Source: Prosthecobacter gellanilyticus (lineage in GTDB: Bacteria > Verrucomicrobiota > Verrucomicrobiia > Verrucomicrobiales > Verrucomicrobiaceae). Taken from it: a stretch of DNA of 61,524 nt. Positions 35,901-43,026 of the stretch are shown one piece after another (the stretch's first letter is position 1; each line of letters begins with the position of its first letter). The stretch is from positions 1 through 61,524 of the forward strand of contig NZ_BKAG01000046.1 in NCBI RefSeq assembly GCF_007992435.1. Reading direction: 5' to 3'. The translations under genes were made by a program, and so were the position numbers. The notes under the pieces were generated by a model. It made no database searches, was not told the origin of the DNA, and saw only the letters and a list, made by a program, of their open reading frames with translations.

Positions 35901-38900
35901 ATTGTTCGTCGAGTTGTTCGTCCAGGTCTGCGCGGCCCCGACGGCCACATTCGCGGCAATGGTGCTGGCTGGGACGCTGGCAGCCATCGTAATACCGGTG
36001 GCGGAACTGGCCGGGGTGATGGTGAGGGTGTTGCCATCAGCATTCAGACCGAGACCATTGACCGTGTCGGCGATGGTCAGCGTTTTGATTGTCATGTTCG
36101 CGCCGAGCACCGTGGCGGTGGGAGCGGTCGTTATGGTCGAGTTGGAGAAGGTGACATCCGCCGCCGCTCCGGGAACGAGGGCTTGGTCCGCGCCTCCCAG
36201 CGTGGCCACGAAGTTACTTTGCGTGGTTCCGTTGGAGGCGGCCCACACGTTTGTCGCCCCTGTGAGACCGCCCTTCCAGAAGGCCCCAGTGAGCGCAGTC
36301 TGTGCGGTGATGGCCACATCCAAGGTCGAGGCCGTGCGGGAAAGTGCTCCGACCGTGAAATTGCTATTGTTGTAAACCGTTCCCAATGTGGGCACGGCGG
36401 CCGGGTTCAATGAACTTCCAGCACCGCCTTGAATCAGCGTGTAGGTGCCGGTAGCAGGAGTGGTGCCGGTGACGCCATAGACATTCACCCGGTGGGCAGC
36501 GTTGCTGATGGTCGCCGCGCCTGTGACATTGATTCGTGCACTAGTGGTGGTGGAACCGATGGAGCCGCCGATGACAGTGCTGGCTCCTCCGGTGATGCCC
36601 AAGGTGCCCGCCACCGCGAGGGGCGCATCCGTGGCGGCGAAGTAGTTCAGTCCCGCATTGCTGACCGTCACCGCTCCCGCCCCCAAACCCGCTGCGTTGG
36701 TCACAATGAGTGTGCCGCCAGTGACTGAAGTGGTGCTTGTGGACGCATTGGTGCCGGACAGGGTCAGCGTTCCCGTGCCGATCTTCGTTAGAGAAATGTG
36801 ACCACCACTGGTGCCGCCGATAACGATGTTGCCGGGCACATGCATGTTGCCGGTCCCGCTGATGGTCAACGCGCGCACCGTGGTGCTGTCGGGATCGCCG
36901 CGCAGACCGCCGGCTAGCACAAGTAGACCTGCATCCGACTGGATGCGGCCCGCTGCATTGTCCACCGTGACCAGGCCAGTGATGGTGTTGTTTCCAGAGA
37001 TGTTGCGAATGGCTCCGTTAGTGGAAATACCAGTGGCGCTGTTGAGAGTAATCGCCTCGTTAGTGCTGATGCCGCCGACGAGTTCCAGCGCAGCATTGGC
37101 CGAAATGCTGGTCACCGCGGATGTGCCGCCCAGCGCTCCGCCATCACTGATACGCACCGTGCCCGCGCTGATGGTGAAGGCGCCCGTGCTGGTCCAGGTA
37201 TTGGCCACCGTCAGATTCAATGCCCCGACACCACTCTTAGTCAGCGTGGGGTTGGCTGAGCCCGCCAGCAGGATCGCGTCGTTGAAGGTAATGGTGCCGG
37301 CAGCATCCAAGGTCGTGTTCGCGTTGTTGGTGTTGAGGGCTGTCCCGATGCCCGGCCGGTCAAAAATAAGCGTGGTTCCGGTGTCAGCCTGAATCTCCGT
37401 GGTCGCAGCGGCGACGGTGACGAGACCCGTGTAGGTGTTCGTACCGCTGAGGTTGCGCAACGCACCATTGCTTGAGACGCCCGTGCCGAAAATGGTCAGC
37501 GCCTCGTCTGCCACGGTGATGCCGCCGGAAAGCTCCAGGGCTGCGCCCTCCGCCACATTTGTGCTGCCGACGATGGAGCCTAGACCAGCACCATTGACCA
37601 GACGGAGCACGCCCGTCTGCACCCCTGTGGTGCCTGTGTAGGTATTCGTCCCGGTCAGAATGGTGGTGGCCCCGGCAATTCCATTCATCACAAGGTCCAC
37701 CGCACCGCCCCCATTGTTTGCGATGACGGAGTTCACGGTGAGGGTGCCGGTGGCATTGCCATTGGTCAAAATCAGGTCCGCTCCTGCGGCAGTGCCAGTG
37801 GTCAAGGTGCCGGAATTGACCGCATCTCCCACGACCAGACTGCCTGCGGTGGCGCCGCGCAGCAGGCCGCCGATGCTGCCGAGCTGCAGCGTATTGCCCG
37901 CGCCGATGGCGATGGTGCGCGCGGCGGCATCCGTGACTTGGATGGTGTTGATCACGGTCGTGCCTGCTGTCTGGATCACGTTACCTGTGGAGGTGCTGTC
38001 CACCAGCAGGTTGCTTTGAGGAGTGTAGCCTGCCAGGGCGCTGATGTTTGTGGCAGTCACATAAACAAGGTCGCCATTGAAAGCTACGATCTGGCCGCCG
38101 CTGATCTGCGCGTAGGACGCGCCATTATTCAGCGTGATGTTCGGCGAGAGCAGCCCACTGCCATTCGTGGTGGTGATGGCTCCCGAGGTCGGCAGGCCAA
38201 AATCCACAAAGGCAGTGCCGAAGTTGATCGCCCCCAGCACCAGATTCGTTGTCCCGCCCGCGCCGGAGGTCGCGACGACGCGGTAACGGCTGGCACCAAA
38301 AGTGGTTCCATTGAAGGTCTGGCTGTTGGTCTGGGTCGCGTCGCCGGTGATCGTGAGGGTCTGAATGCGCGAGGCGGAGGTGTTGTTCATCGTTAACTCT
38401 GAAACTGCGGCGATGAGGTTGGAGGTTCCAGTCGCTGTCACGAAATCCAGGGTCAGCCCGCCGCCGGTTCCATTCAGCGACGTGGGGCCGGTGTAGGTGT
38501 TCGTGTTTGTGATGGTCATGACGCCGGTGCCCATCTTGGTGAGCGCCAGTGTGCTGCTCCCCGCGCCGTCCTGGATGACACCGCCCCAGGAGAAGGTTCC
38601 GCTGTTCTCACCCAAAGTAAGCACACTGGCGTCGCTCGTGGCCCCGTTGGTCACCAATCCGGTGCCGGTCATGTTGTTGAAGCTTTCATCCTGACCTTGA
38701 AGATCGAAGATGCCGTTGTTGGCCAGGTCAACGCCGCTGAAGATCTGGTCGCCATTGGCCTGACCGGTGGTCAGGCGCAAGATGCCCGAACTGCCGATGG
38801 TGGAGGAACCGCCCAGCGCCCGCACGGCCGAACCACCCTTGTTCAACTGCACCACGCCAGCGTTGATGATCACCGCCGCCGCTGAATTGTCCGCTGTGCC

Positions 38901-39764
38901 CGCGAGGATGAGCGTGTTGGTGCCGTCCTTGGTGATCGTCGGGTTACCGGAGGTGCCGTTGGCACGGCGAACGCGGCTGAGGGTGATGTCTCCCGTTCCG
39001 TTCACCGTGAAGGCACCAACGCCATCAAAGTTGATGTCGCCTGTGATGGCCGCCGCCGCACCGGTATTGGTCAGGATCGACGTGACGCTGCCAAACCCGT
39101 CCGAGAAGGTCGTCGTGCTCTGCCCGAACTGCTCGGCGATGGTTTGGCCGTTCAAGTCCAGGATCGCGTCAGTAGCCACGATGGTGTGATTGAGATTGCC
39201 CGTTGCACCCAAAGCCGCCGCATTCCCCAGTTTCACCGTTCCCGCGCTGATCGTGGAGATGCCTGTGAAGGTGTTCACGCCGTTGAGCACCAAGGTTCCG
39301 GTCCCGCTCTTGGTGAAACCGCCCGAAGTGTTTGCCAGGATCGAGTCAATGGTTCCCGTCAGCCCGGCTCCCACCGTCAGCGCCGCAGCGGTCGTGCCGA
39401 AGTTCAGTGTTCCCCCGCTGAGCGTCACGGTTCCCTCCTCAAAGGTCAGCCCGCCGATGCTCTGCGTGCCGCCGACTGTCACCGTGTAGATGCCTGTGGC
39501 GTCAGTGCCTGCGGCGAAGGTCAAGATGTCCGTCGCGTTTGTCGTGGCGGAAAGTGTGCCCACACCGCCGGTGGAGTCAGTGTTTAAAAACAGGTTAACG
39601 CCATCCCATAGGCCGGTGGGGGTGGCACCGCCCGCGCCGGCCGTGGTGCCATTGATGTCCCAGTAATAGGTGATTGCTTGTAGCGGCTGGACGATCTGCC
39701 AGAAGGCGAGCAGAAGGGTCATGAAGGAGGCAACGAGCCTGCGGTACAGTCGGAAAAATGGCAT
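26910..39764 (-). CDS. giant autotransporter-repeat protein with PEP-CTERM anchor
   Basis: A 4284-residue exported protein. The start at ATG 39764 gives MPFFRLYRRLVASFMTLLLA, a long basic signal peptide; an in-frame ATG at 39803 precedes it. The body is made of passenger-associated (autotransporter) beta-strand repeats with the recurring GTGTLTLSGTNTYTGTT pattern, expected to form a very long beta-helix. It is not a classical type V autotransporter: no beta-barrel is present and the C-terminus is a PEP-CTERM signal (AIPEPSRMLLIAFALAAMFF then RRRR), so an exosortase should process it. Large modules begin with YYWDING at the N-terminus and FWKGG, YWNGG and YWQGD near residues 1160, 1926 and 2931. 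Likely a surface or sheath protein; role unknown. Confidence 0.93.
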   Translation of the reverse strand: MPFFRLYRRLVASFMTLLLAFWQIVQPLQAITYYWDINGTTAGAGGATPTGLWDGVNLFLNTDSTGGVGTLSATTNATDILTFAAGTDATGIYTVTVGGTQSIGGLTFEEGTVTLSGGTLNFGTTAAALTVGAGLTGTIDSILANTSGGFTKSGTGTLVLNGVNTFTGISTISAGTVKLGNAAALGATGNLNHTIVATDAILDLNGQTIAEQFGQSTTTFSDGFGSVTSILTNTGAAAAITGDINFDGVGAFTVNGTGDITLSRVRRANGTSGNPTITKDGTNTLILAGTADNSAAAVIINAGVVQLNKGGSAVRALGGSSTIGSSGILRLTTGQANGDQIFSGVDLANNGIFDLQGQDESFNNMTGTGLVTNGATSDASVLTLGENSGTFSWGGVIQDGAGSSTLALTKMGTGVMTITNTNTYTGPTSLNGTGGGLTLDFVTATGTSNLIAAVSELTMNNTSASRIQTLTITGDATQTNSQTFNGTTFGASRYRVVATSGAGGTTNLVLGAINFGTAFVDFGLPTSGAITTTNGSGLLSPNITLNNGASYAQISGGQIVAFNGDLVYVTATNISALAGYTPQSNLLVDSTSTGNVIQTAGTTVINTIQVTDAAARTIAIGAGNTLQLGSIGGLLRGATAGSLVVGDAVNSGTLTTGTAAGADLILTNGNATGTLTVNSVIANNGGGAVDLVMNGIAGATTILTGTNTYTGTTGVQTGVLRLVNGAGLGSIVGSTNVAEGAALELSGGITVADEALTIFGTGVSSNGALRNLSGTNTYTGLVTVAAATTEIQADTGTTLIFDRPGIGTALNTNNANTTLDAAGTITFNDAILLAGSANPTLTKSGVGALNLTVANTWTSTGAFTISAGTVRISDGGALGGTSAVTSISANAALELVGGISTNEAITLNSATGISTNGAIRNISGNNTITGLVTVDNAAGRIQSDAGLLVLAGGLRGDPDSTTVRALTISGTGNMHVPGNIVIGGTSGGHISLTKIGTGTLTLSGTNASTSTTSVTGGTLIVTNAAGLGAGAVTVSNAGLNYFAATDAPLAVAGTLGITGGASTVIGGSIGSTTTSARINVTGAATISNAAHRVNVYGVTGTTPATGTYTLIQGGAGSSLNPAAVPTLGTVYNNSNFTVGALSRTASTLDVAITAQTALTGAFWKGGLTGATNVWAASNGTTQSNFVATLGGADQALVPGAAADVTFSNSTITTAPTATVLGANMTIKTLTIADTVNGLGLNADGNTLTITPASSATGITMAASVPASTIAANVAVGAAQTWTNNSTNNLTVSGVVSGAFGLTKAGTGTLTLSGINTYSGGTTLSAGTLIAANPQALGLATNTLTLAGGTLDLAINSSILANPTTISGNTTIISNRATAEAAITHTLGTLSIGASTLTVNAGANVSSGIAGLTFGATTLTGAPTFNVGTGANLSLPVVATGNFDVTKQGAGTLTITGVSTGTGQLLVNGGTAILTNTSRWIGNINVGSGGTLQNIGSGTDSIGNTATITVQSGGVFDNQQTGVETIAAFNLAGTGIGGTGAWVNNAAGTTAGTLTSTAGITLTSNTSVGGAGNIATASVISGSGMSLTKVGNGSLTLGAVASTFDGGLIVEAGTVTGGNNVNTFGASTNPITLGAGSGNANATIRAVNSFAYLQPITVAAGNTGIASIIAGTTTGNVNFAGPITLNTHDVVLGKIGTTGASQFTGGITGTGNVTILNQATTGTITLATGAINPVGSITHSSTATGTTTISADIGSNVTGITQNSATSLLNLTGANIAFTGPLTVSAGTLNMTGGATTAPTLSALTVAAGGTLNLLNTTGQHFNLGAGALNLGAGTGTATLGLELGSTAAYDRFSTSGTATTANNVVFNLLSLTGFGVGNYDLLTAGSGLSGATYGIGSLSAGFSGYTLSLTASNTLVRLTATTTTNDLYWNGGVNTSWMGISGINTNFTTDLAGASNANGTPGVNNSVIFTTSMQSGTALSTTLDGAFSIKDLTFNNQVGSGPLGSITIAPGTAGTLTITPVASTAGIEVQTGAPAAINLTAPVILGANQTWTVAAASVLSSSGGISGTGIGLTKAGAGILQLGGTNTYTGTTTVDGGVLRAGSATGFAQNSAYVVNAGGTLRLNGFASTIASLSGSGTVENNAATSVTLSIGGSASTTFSGTFQNGAAAGTLSLSKGGTGMLTLSGTNTYTGTTAVPGGILQLSSPIATNNQVNVGSGAGGRGILLIGANVAVSDIDVGTNTSAGAVYQSAGTVSLSGADANGIFSLGAANTSYGYYEVSGGSITSNRLTIGNTLTSGNGYYRQTGGTVTINTNVLPSHGSGSSVMDISGGQFTGGNSNFGINSTAGSNNSYGVINVRGTGTMILQSTLNVYRGNAATIGSTSIFNLGAGGTIRTIAGGITNGTATGGSANLMQINLNGGTIITNAASTTLISVNNTNSVLDTAANRSGAYVYSGGVTVDTNGLNSTIPAALLAPGGEGVQSIAVATQGSGYLSAPIVRISGGTGSGATAIANMVDDGTGNGTYKIGSYTITNPGTGYLNTDVLTVSFIDNTTVYTTQATVGAVAFNGGNTSGGLTKTGAGILTLSGTNTYAGSTNVNAGTLTLGANNVLADASSVTVNGGIFDINTRTDTVGTVTLQNGSITGTTGVLTSAASFDLQDGTVSAILAGTAGVNKTTSGVVTLSGVNTFSGVVNVAGGTLNFASSSNIGNASATNDITLSGGTLRFTPAGTTLDLTANRQITLATGTTSTIDVVVSTSTVQATGGILTAGPANLVKTGAGSLQVTGAINLNGGNLTVSDGLMQAGLAATGIGALSVASGATLNLYDGTATSTALTGLTLGSGSMLGFDLNAPMVNDMLNVTGSAAVSPVISLNFNNLGGLAVGNYDLINVTSGTLNASAFTLGLAPSGFNYSFSTVNSNQTLRLTASTLSLRYWQGDETPGGSSWSTLNGAGPFTTNWATNAAGTTDLGALPSATDTLVFSTTNATGPVITTTLDGNFSADSLQFTSNPAGVNSVTINQGTSGTLTLSPLSANNGISVATNAGAITIGAPVVAATTQTWEVIGGGANGSSLTVGGNVTFTGSMTKTGAGTLTLSGTNSGGGGVNLVAGTLNLNSATALGTGTFTVEAGTTFTNGSAGALTLTPNNTQVWNGGFTFGGTQNLNLGTGGVTMGGNVTATVSNTLTVGGVIDDGTSAYVLTKAGTGTLVLNGANGYDGLTNLTAGTLTLAGNNSGAAGGVTMAASTTLNIAHVGALGTGVFTINGGTFNNTTGGAVTLATNNAQSWAGAFTFTGSNSLNLGTGLVTLDAASTATVSANTLTVAGGITGGFGLTKAGTGTLVLSGLSSVAASNFSGALTLDNGITNITSDASLAGGLIFGATSTSSTPATLNLASNNLTITGLTSQTNTPTANVINIGSGKTLTTTGNVIIGNSGTSTGGSRLNVAGAGTWNVTAPGLTFRVGGSANSVTAQPNTLDMSSLATFTADLGSAGAFRLGSSDIVGSSNDTSTNVLLATDSTIKAGTLDIGGNTVHGNNAGQFNTITMGTGLTTINASSIDLGGRDSGTGARRASGQLNFAHATNGSVIIRAYDGTSAAALNMVNTSGSTNAGNTAVLSLAGHNADVLLSTLTMASRTSTATANTAVSTATLTFDAGNFTVTGNTVMSNRGGSSLTTGDTVSSATFGGGTTSFATVTMSNNSNTTAASAGVALSTLTFNGAGTNSITTLNMGTSTITGATAINDATEAAVTKSTLNVAGTAGLTIGTLNMAVNSSAATVVAATNAISTINISGGALNVTGNISMGNTTANAVNIINNTLNLTGGLLTVGGNIAYTNGVGTENAVINLQGGTLDMTAGSIGAASALITFNAQSGTLQNLAELNGGAGLTKTTASTLILEGTNTYTGGTTISAGTLQVGSGSTTGTLGSGTVTNNATLTVNRSNSYTVSNTINGSGAFIQAGSGTTILTADNGYAGTTTISAGTLQLGDGGTTGALATSSTITNNGSFVINRSNAVVQGTHFSGSAITGSGSFVQAGAGTTTLTAANTYAGVTTVSAGALQVGSSGVGQTGTGAVTVMNGGTLLGSGLVRGSSFIAQSGSTIHAGDSTAVGSLGTLAFSPAAAIGSFDFQSGSNLLLGISTPNVTDATYGGNELGSAGYNAWVDSFSTGLGSGSHDLLTFNASTSGTLTFSGNISVSGTAFTPALGQVFNLIDWSALISTNFSSFSFGNNYRDGTADNGSQFDLPDISASGYAWDISRFATSGSVVVVAIPEPSRMLLIAFALAAMFFRRRRQD

Positions 39765-39921
39765 GGTTGGGGGGCGAGTTGGAAGGGGGGCGCCGGGAAG
39801 CACGCAGGATGCGTATTTTCAGGGTTCTAAGCAATCTTTTTGGCGGATCTCAGGACACAAAAAGGCAGGAAAATTCTCGCCGATGACAGCAAGTTTTCTG
39901 ACTGGGGTGGCGGGGGCCGGA
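39765..39921 (-). other. upstream region of the giant repeat protein gene
   Basis: This 157-bp gap between the sulfatase 3' end and the giant gene's start must hold the latter's promoter. I looked on the minus strand for a -35/-10 pair with 16-18 bp spacing and found no convincing one. The stretch is less GC-rich than its surroundings near 39830-39895. Confidence 0.35.
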
Positions 39922-41400
39922 TCAGCGGGCTTTTTTCTTCTCCTCGGCTTCGCGCATGCGCTGCACCTTGGGCTTGTAACCGGCGGAGAGATTGACCTGG
40001 CTGGAGCGCAGGTGCGTGAGCAGTTTTTCACGCATTTTGTTCAGTGTTTCCAGGTGTTCTGGTTTTTCGGAAAGATCGGTCATTTCCAGCGGATCTGTTT
40101 GGAGATCGAAGAGGAACTCGCGCTGCTCATCGGCCCAGTATTTGTAGCGTGAATCGCGGGCCATCATGCGCAGCGGGGCGCGGTCGCCGATCTCGCTGAT
40201 GGCGATGGGGCGGACGCTTTCTTTTTCGCCCTTGGCAATGGGGAGGAGGGACTTGGCAAAGCGGCCGGGGCTGAGCTCTCCGCCGACGGCTTCGACGATG
40301 GTGGGATACACGTCCATCATCTGCACGGGGGCCTTGCTGCGGCCGGTTTTGACCTGGCCGGGCCAGCGGACAAGCAGGGGGACGCGCACGGCTTCTTCAT
40401 AAAAACGTCCTTTGGTGAGGTAGCCGTGGCCGCCCATCATCTCGCCATGATCAGCGGTGACACAGACGAGCGTTTTGTCCCAGGTGCCACGGGCTTTCAG
40501 GGCTTCGGCGAGACGGCCGACGCAGTCATCCACAAGCGTGAGCTTGCCGAGGTAGTTTGCGAGCATGCGGCGGGTGGAGGCGTGGTTCATGGCGCGGCCT
40601 TCACGCAGATATTTTTCCGCCACGTTGCCCGGCAGCGTGAGCTTTTCGGGATCGTACATCGTGGCGTAATCACCGGGCGCATCGAGAGGCGGGTGCGGTG
40701 AATGCAGGCTGACGACGAGACACAAGGGCTTGTCCTTGGGCTGGGCGCGGATGAAGTCCACGGCGAGGTTTGAGGTGACGACATCGTGGTAGTCTTCAGG
40801 GCCGACGACGCTGGCGCGCGGCTCCATCTCGCCCTTGATGTAGCGGTCATGCAGATCATTGGCCACCTTCTCCAGCAGGCCCTTCTTCTTCAGATGGTCG
40901 GCATAAGCATCACGCGCGTTTGTGGAGTCAGGCGGGCCGGAGATGTCCTCGACGTGATCGAGGCCTAACGATTTGAAGAAAGCGCCGCTGTTCTTGAACT
41001 CGTCATGCCAGGCAGGACCTGCGGTCCAATGAGTCTTGCCAATCTGCGCGGTGGTGAAGCCGGCGTTCTTGATGTCGTGAAACATCGGCACGTTCTCCGC
41101 CTTGGGATAATACTGCGCACCATTGCCCCAGAGGTCATGGCCTGCATTGTGCGGATAGAGGCCGGTAAGCAGGGAAACACGTGCTGGCATGCACACGGGG
41201 GACGTGGTGTAACAGGCATCAAAGATCATGCCTTCACGTGCGATGCGGTCGAGGTTCGGCGTGCGCACCTCGGGGTTGTCCCAGCTGGTGTAACGAGGGC
41301 TCCACTGATCCGCGATGATGACGAGGACGTCCGGTTTTTCCTGGCCTAACAGTGTATTGGAAATGAGGATGAGCGAGAGGGCGAGGAGGGTGTTTTTCAT
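39922..41400 (-). CDS. sulfatase, type I formylglycine-dependent (1)
   Basis: A 492-residue exported sulfatase. The start at 41400 gives the signal peptide MKNTLLALSLILISNTLLGQ. Hallmarks: DVLVIIADQWSPRYTSWDNP at the N-terminus (metal-binding Asp), and the CxPxR motif in TTSPVCMPARVSLLTG (Cys70, to be converted to formylglycine). Later LVCVTADHGEMMGGHGYLTK supplies further metal and substrate residues, and the C-terminal half carries the KTGRSKAPVQMMDVYPTIVE segment. It is nearer to choline-sulfatase/iduronate-sulfatase-like groups than to the next gene. An unlinked formylglycine-generating enzyme is required and none is in the window. Substrate unknown, possibly a sulfated polysaccharide. 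Confidence 0.93.
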   Translation of the reverse strand: MKNTLLALSLILISNTLLGQEKPDVLVIIADQWSPRYTSWDNPEVRTPNLDRIAREGMIFDACYTTSPVCMPARVSLLTGLYPHNAGHDLWGNGAQYYPKAENVPMFHDIKNAGFTTAQIGKTHWTAGPAWHDEFKNSGAFFKSLGLDHVEDISGPPDSTNARDAYADHLKKKGLLEKVANDLHDRYIKGEMEPRASVVGPEDYHDVVTSNLAVDFIRAQPKDKPLCLVVSLHSPHPPLDAPGDYATMYDPEKLTLPGNVAEKYLREGRAMNHASTRRMLANYLGKLTLVDDCVGRLAEALKARGTWDKTLVCVTADHGEMMGGHGYLTKGRFYEEAVRVPLLVRWPGQVKTGRSKAPVQMMDVYPTIVEAVGGELSPGRFAKSLLPIAKGEKESVRPIAISEIGDRAPLRMMARDSRYKYWADEQREFLFDLQTDPLEMTDLSEKPEHLETLNKMREKLLTHLRSSQVNLSAGYKPKVQRMREAEEKKKAR

Positions 41401-41408
41401 GTCTCGGA

Positions 41409-42794
41409 TCACTCTTCTTTGTCTCCTTTGGAAGATTTCATGGCGCGCTTGTTCTGGCGCATTTTGCTCAAACATTCTGCGGGCAGCGAGGCGGGGAGCG
41501 TGGCTTTCCAGGCATCCAGTCTGGTGGTGAGTTGCTGGACGATCTCAGGTTTCTCGCTGGCGAGGTTTTTCTCCTCTCCAGCATCTTTGGTTAGGTCGTA
41601 GAGCTCCACGCGCTTCGCGTCGTCCTTCAGCAGCTTGAAGTCACCATCATGGATGGCCCAGCGTGCCCAGTTCGTCGGTGGACGATCGGTGCCGGTCCAG
41701 TCCCAGAAGATGGGTTTGGTGCGCTTCACTTCCGTGCCTTTGAAGGCAGTGAGCATGTCCTCGCCATCGCCTTCATAACCCTCAGGAAGCTTCACGCCAG
41801 TGGCCGCACAGACGGTGGGCAGGAGATCCGTGGCGCTGAGGCGCGTGGTCTTGTCCACACGACCTGCGGGGACTTGGCCGGGCCAGCGGACGATGAAGGC
41901 GGTGTTCGTGCCGCCTTCATGCAGGCTGCGCTTGCGACCTTTGTGACCGCCGGTCTCGCCGATGCTGTAGTAGCCGCCGTAGCCGCTGCCCATTTTCTTG
42001 TTGGTCGGGTGAGTGTTTTCGGGGCCGTTGTCGCTGGAGAAGACGACGAGGGTGTTTTCCTCAAGCCCGAGTTCCTTCAGCTTGGCGAGGATGATGCCGA
42101 CGCCGCGATCCGCATCTGTGGCCACGGCAGCATAGATGCGCTGGCGCTCATCGAGATGCGCATAAGCTTTGAGCGATTCCTCGCTGGGATGATGGGCGAG
42201 GTGGGTCTCGTGCATCCAGACATTGAGGTAGAAGGGCTTTTCACGGTTCCGCTGGAGGAAGTCGGTGGCAGCGGCCCAGATCTCATGATCGGTGATGGTC
42301 TTCTCGATCTCAGGGTGGGCGGTTCCGGCGAAGAGGGCGGCTTCCATGACACCGTAGGCGGCGGGGAGCGGGCCGTCCTTGGCCTGACCGCTCTGGAGAT
42401 GCCATTTGCCGACATGGCCGGTGACATATCCGGCGCTCTGCATGAGGCGGGGCAGGGTGGCTGCCTTCACATCCAGCCAGTCCACCATGTTCCATTCGAT
42501 GTTTTTGGAGATGGCTCCGATGGCACCCTTGATGCCGAAGCGGGCAGGGAACTTGCCCGTCATGAAGCCAGCACGGCTGGGGGAGCAGACCGGGCTGGCG
42601 GTATTGAAGCCCTGGAAGTCCGTGCCCTGGGCGGCGAGGGAGTCGATGTTCGGGGTCTTGATGTAGCCGTTGCCGTGGCAGGAGAGGTCTCCCCAGCCGA
42701 GGTCATCCGCGAGGATGAAGACCACGTTCGGTGGCGCGGCGTGGCTGAGGGAGCAGAGGCTGAGGGAGAGGAGGGTGGTCAGCAGGCGTTTCAT
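41409..42794 (-). CDS. sulfatase (arylsulfatase A-like), type I formylglycine-dependent (2)
   Basis: A 461-residue exported sulfatase. Signal peptide MKRLLTTLLSLSLCSLSHAA (start at 42794). N-terminal PNVVFILADDLGWGDLSCHG supplies metal-binding DD; the CxPxR core TASPVCSPSRAGFMTG has Cys70 at the same place as in the neighbouring sulfatase. Later VVFSSDNGPENTHPTNKKMG. The gap to the following sulfatase start is only 8 bp, so the two form an operon. This one belongs to the arylsulfatase-A-like group frequent in Verrucomicrobia that degrade sulfated glycans such as fucoidan, but its specificity cannot be read from sequence. Confidence 0.93.
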   Translation of the reverse strand: MKRLLTTLLSLSLCSLSHAAPPNVVFILADDLGWGDLSCHGNGYIKTPNIDSLAAQGTDFQGFNTASPVCSPSRAGFMTGKFPARFGIKGAIGAISKNIEWNMVDWLDVKAATLPRLMQSAGYVTGHVGKWHLQSGQAKDGPLPAAYGVMEAALFAGTAHPEIEKTITDHEIWAAATDFLQRNREKPFYLNVWMHETHLAHHPSEESLKAYAHLDERQRIYAAVATDADRGVGIILAKLKELGLEENTLVVFSSDNGPENTHPTNKKMGSGYGGYYSIGETGGHKGRKRSLHEGGTNTAFIVRWPGQVPAGRVDKTTRLSATDLLPTVCAATGVKLPEGYEGDGEDMLTAFKGTEVKRTKPIFWDWTGTDRPPTNWARWAIHDGDFKLLKDDAKRVELYDLTKDAGEEKNLASEKPEIVQQLTTRLDAWKATLPASLPAECLSKMRQNKRAMKSSKGDKEE

Positions 42795-42839
42795 GGCGGC
42801 GGCGCGGGGAAACGTGACTGAGGGGCGGATCATACGAAG

Positions 42840-42904
42840 AAGACACGGAGACACGGAGAGGGGAGACGCGGAGAATTTATGATTTATGATTCACGATTTA
42901 TGAT
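42840..42904. repeat. simple repeats: ACACGGAG and TTTATGATT
   Basis: Between the divergent sulfatase and PpiC genes. First ACACGGAG occurs twice, with a third variant ACGCGGAG (42842-42873). Then a 30-bp AT-rich run made of TTTATGATT units (42875-42904). The second part has a close relative at 50359-50389. Confidence 0.7.
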
Positions 42905-43026
42905 GGGGGATGTGGGATTGAGAATGGTCAGAGTCCCCACAAAGAGGAGGGTGGAGGGAGGCGGGAAGGGCAGTTTTGCCCTTGCCAGAGGGGCTGGGGA
43001 TGATATGCGTCCGTTTCCCTCACGTC

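Noticed and set aside
28294..36728. Many long plus-strand frames opposite the giant repeat protein
   Set aside because: They mirror the Gly/Thr/Leu-rich repeats of the real gene, show only Val/Pro/Leu runs, and have no domain or start signal; classic antisense shadows in GC-rich repeats.
41649..42821. Plus-strand 390-residue frame opposite the second sulfatase
   Set aside because: The minus strand encodes a complete sulfatase with signal peptide and CxPxR.
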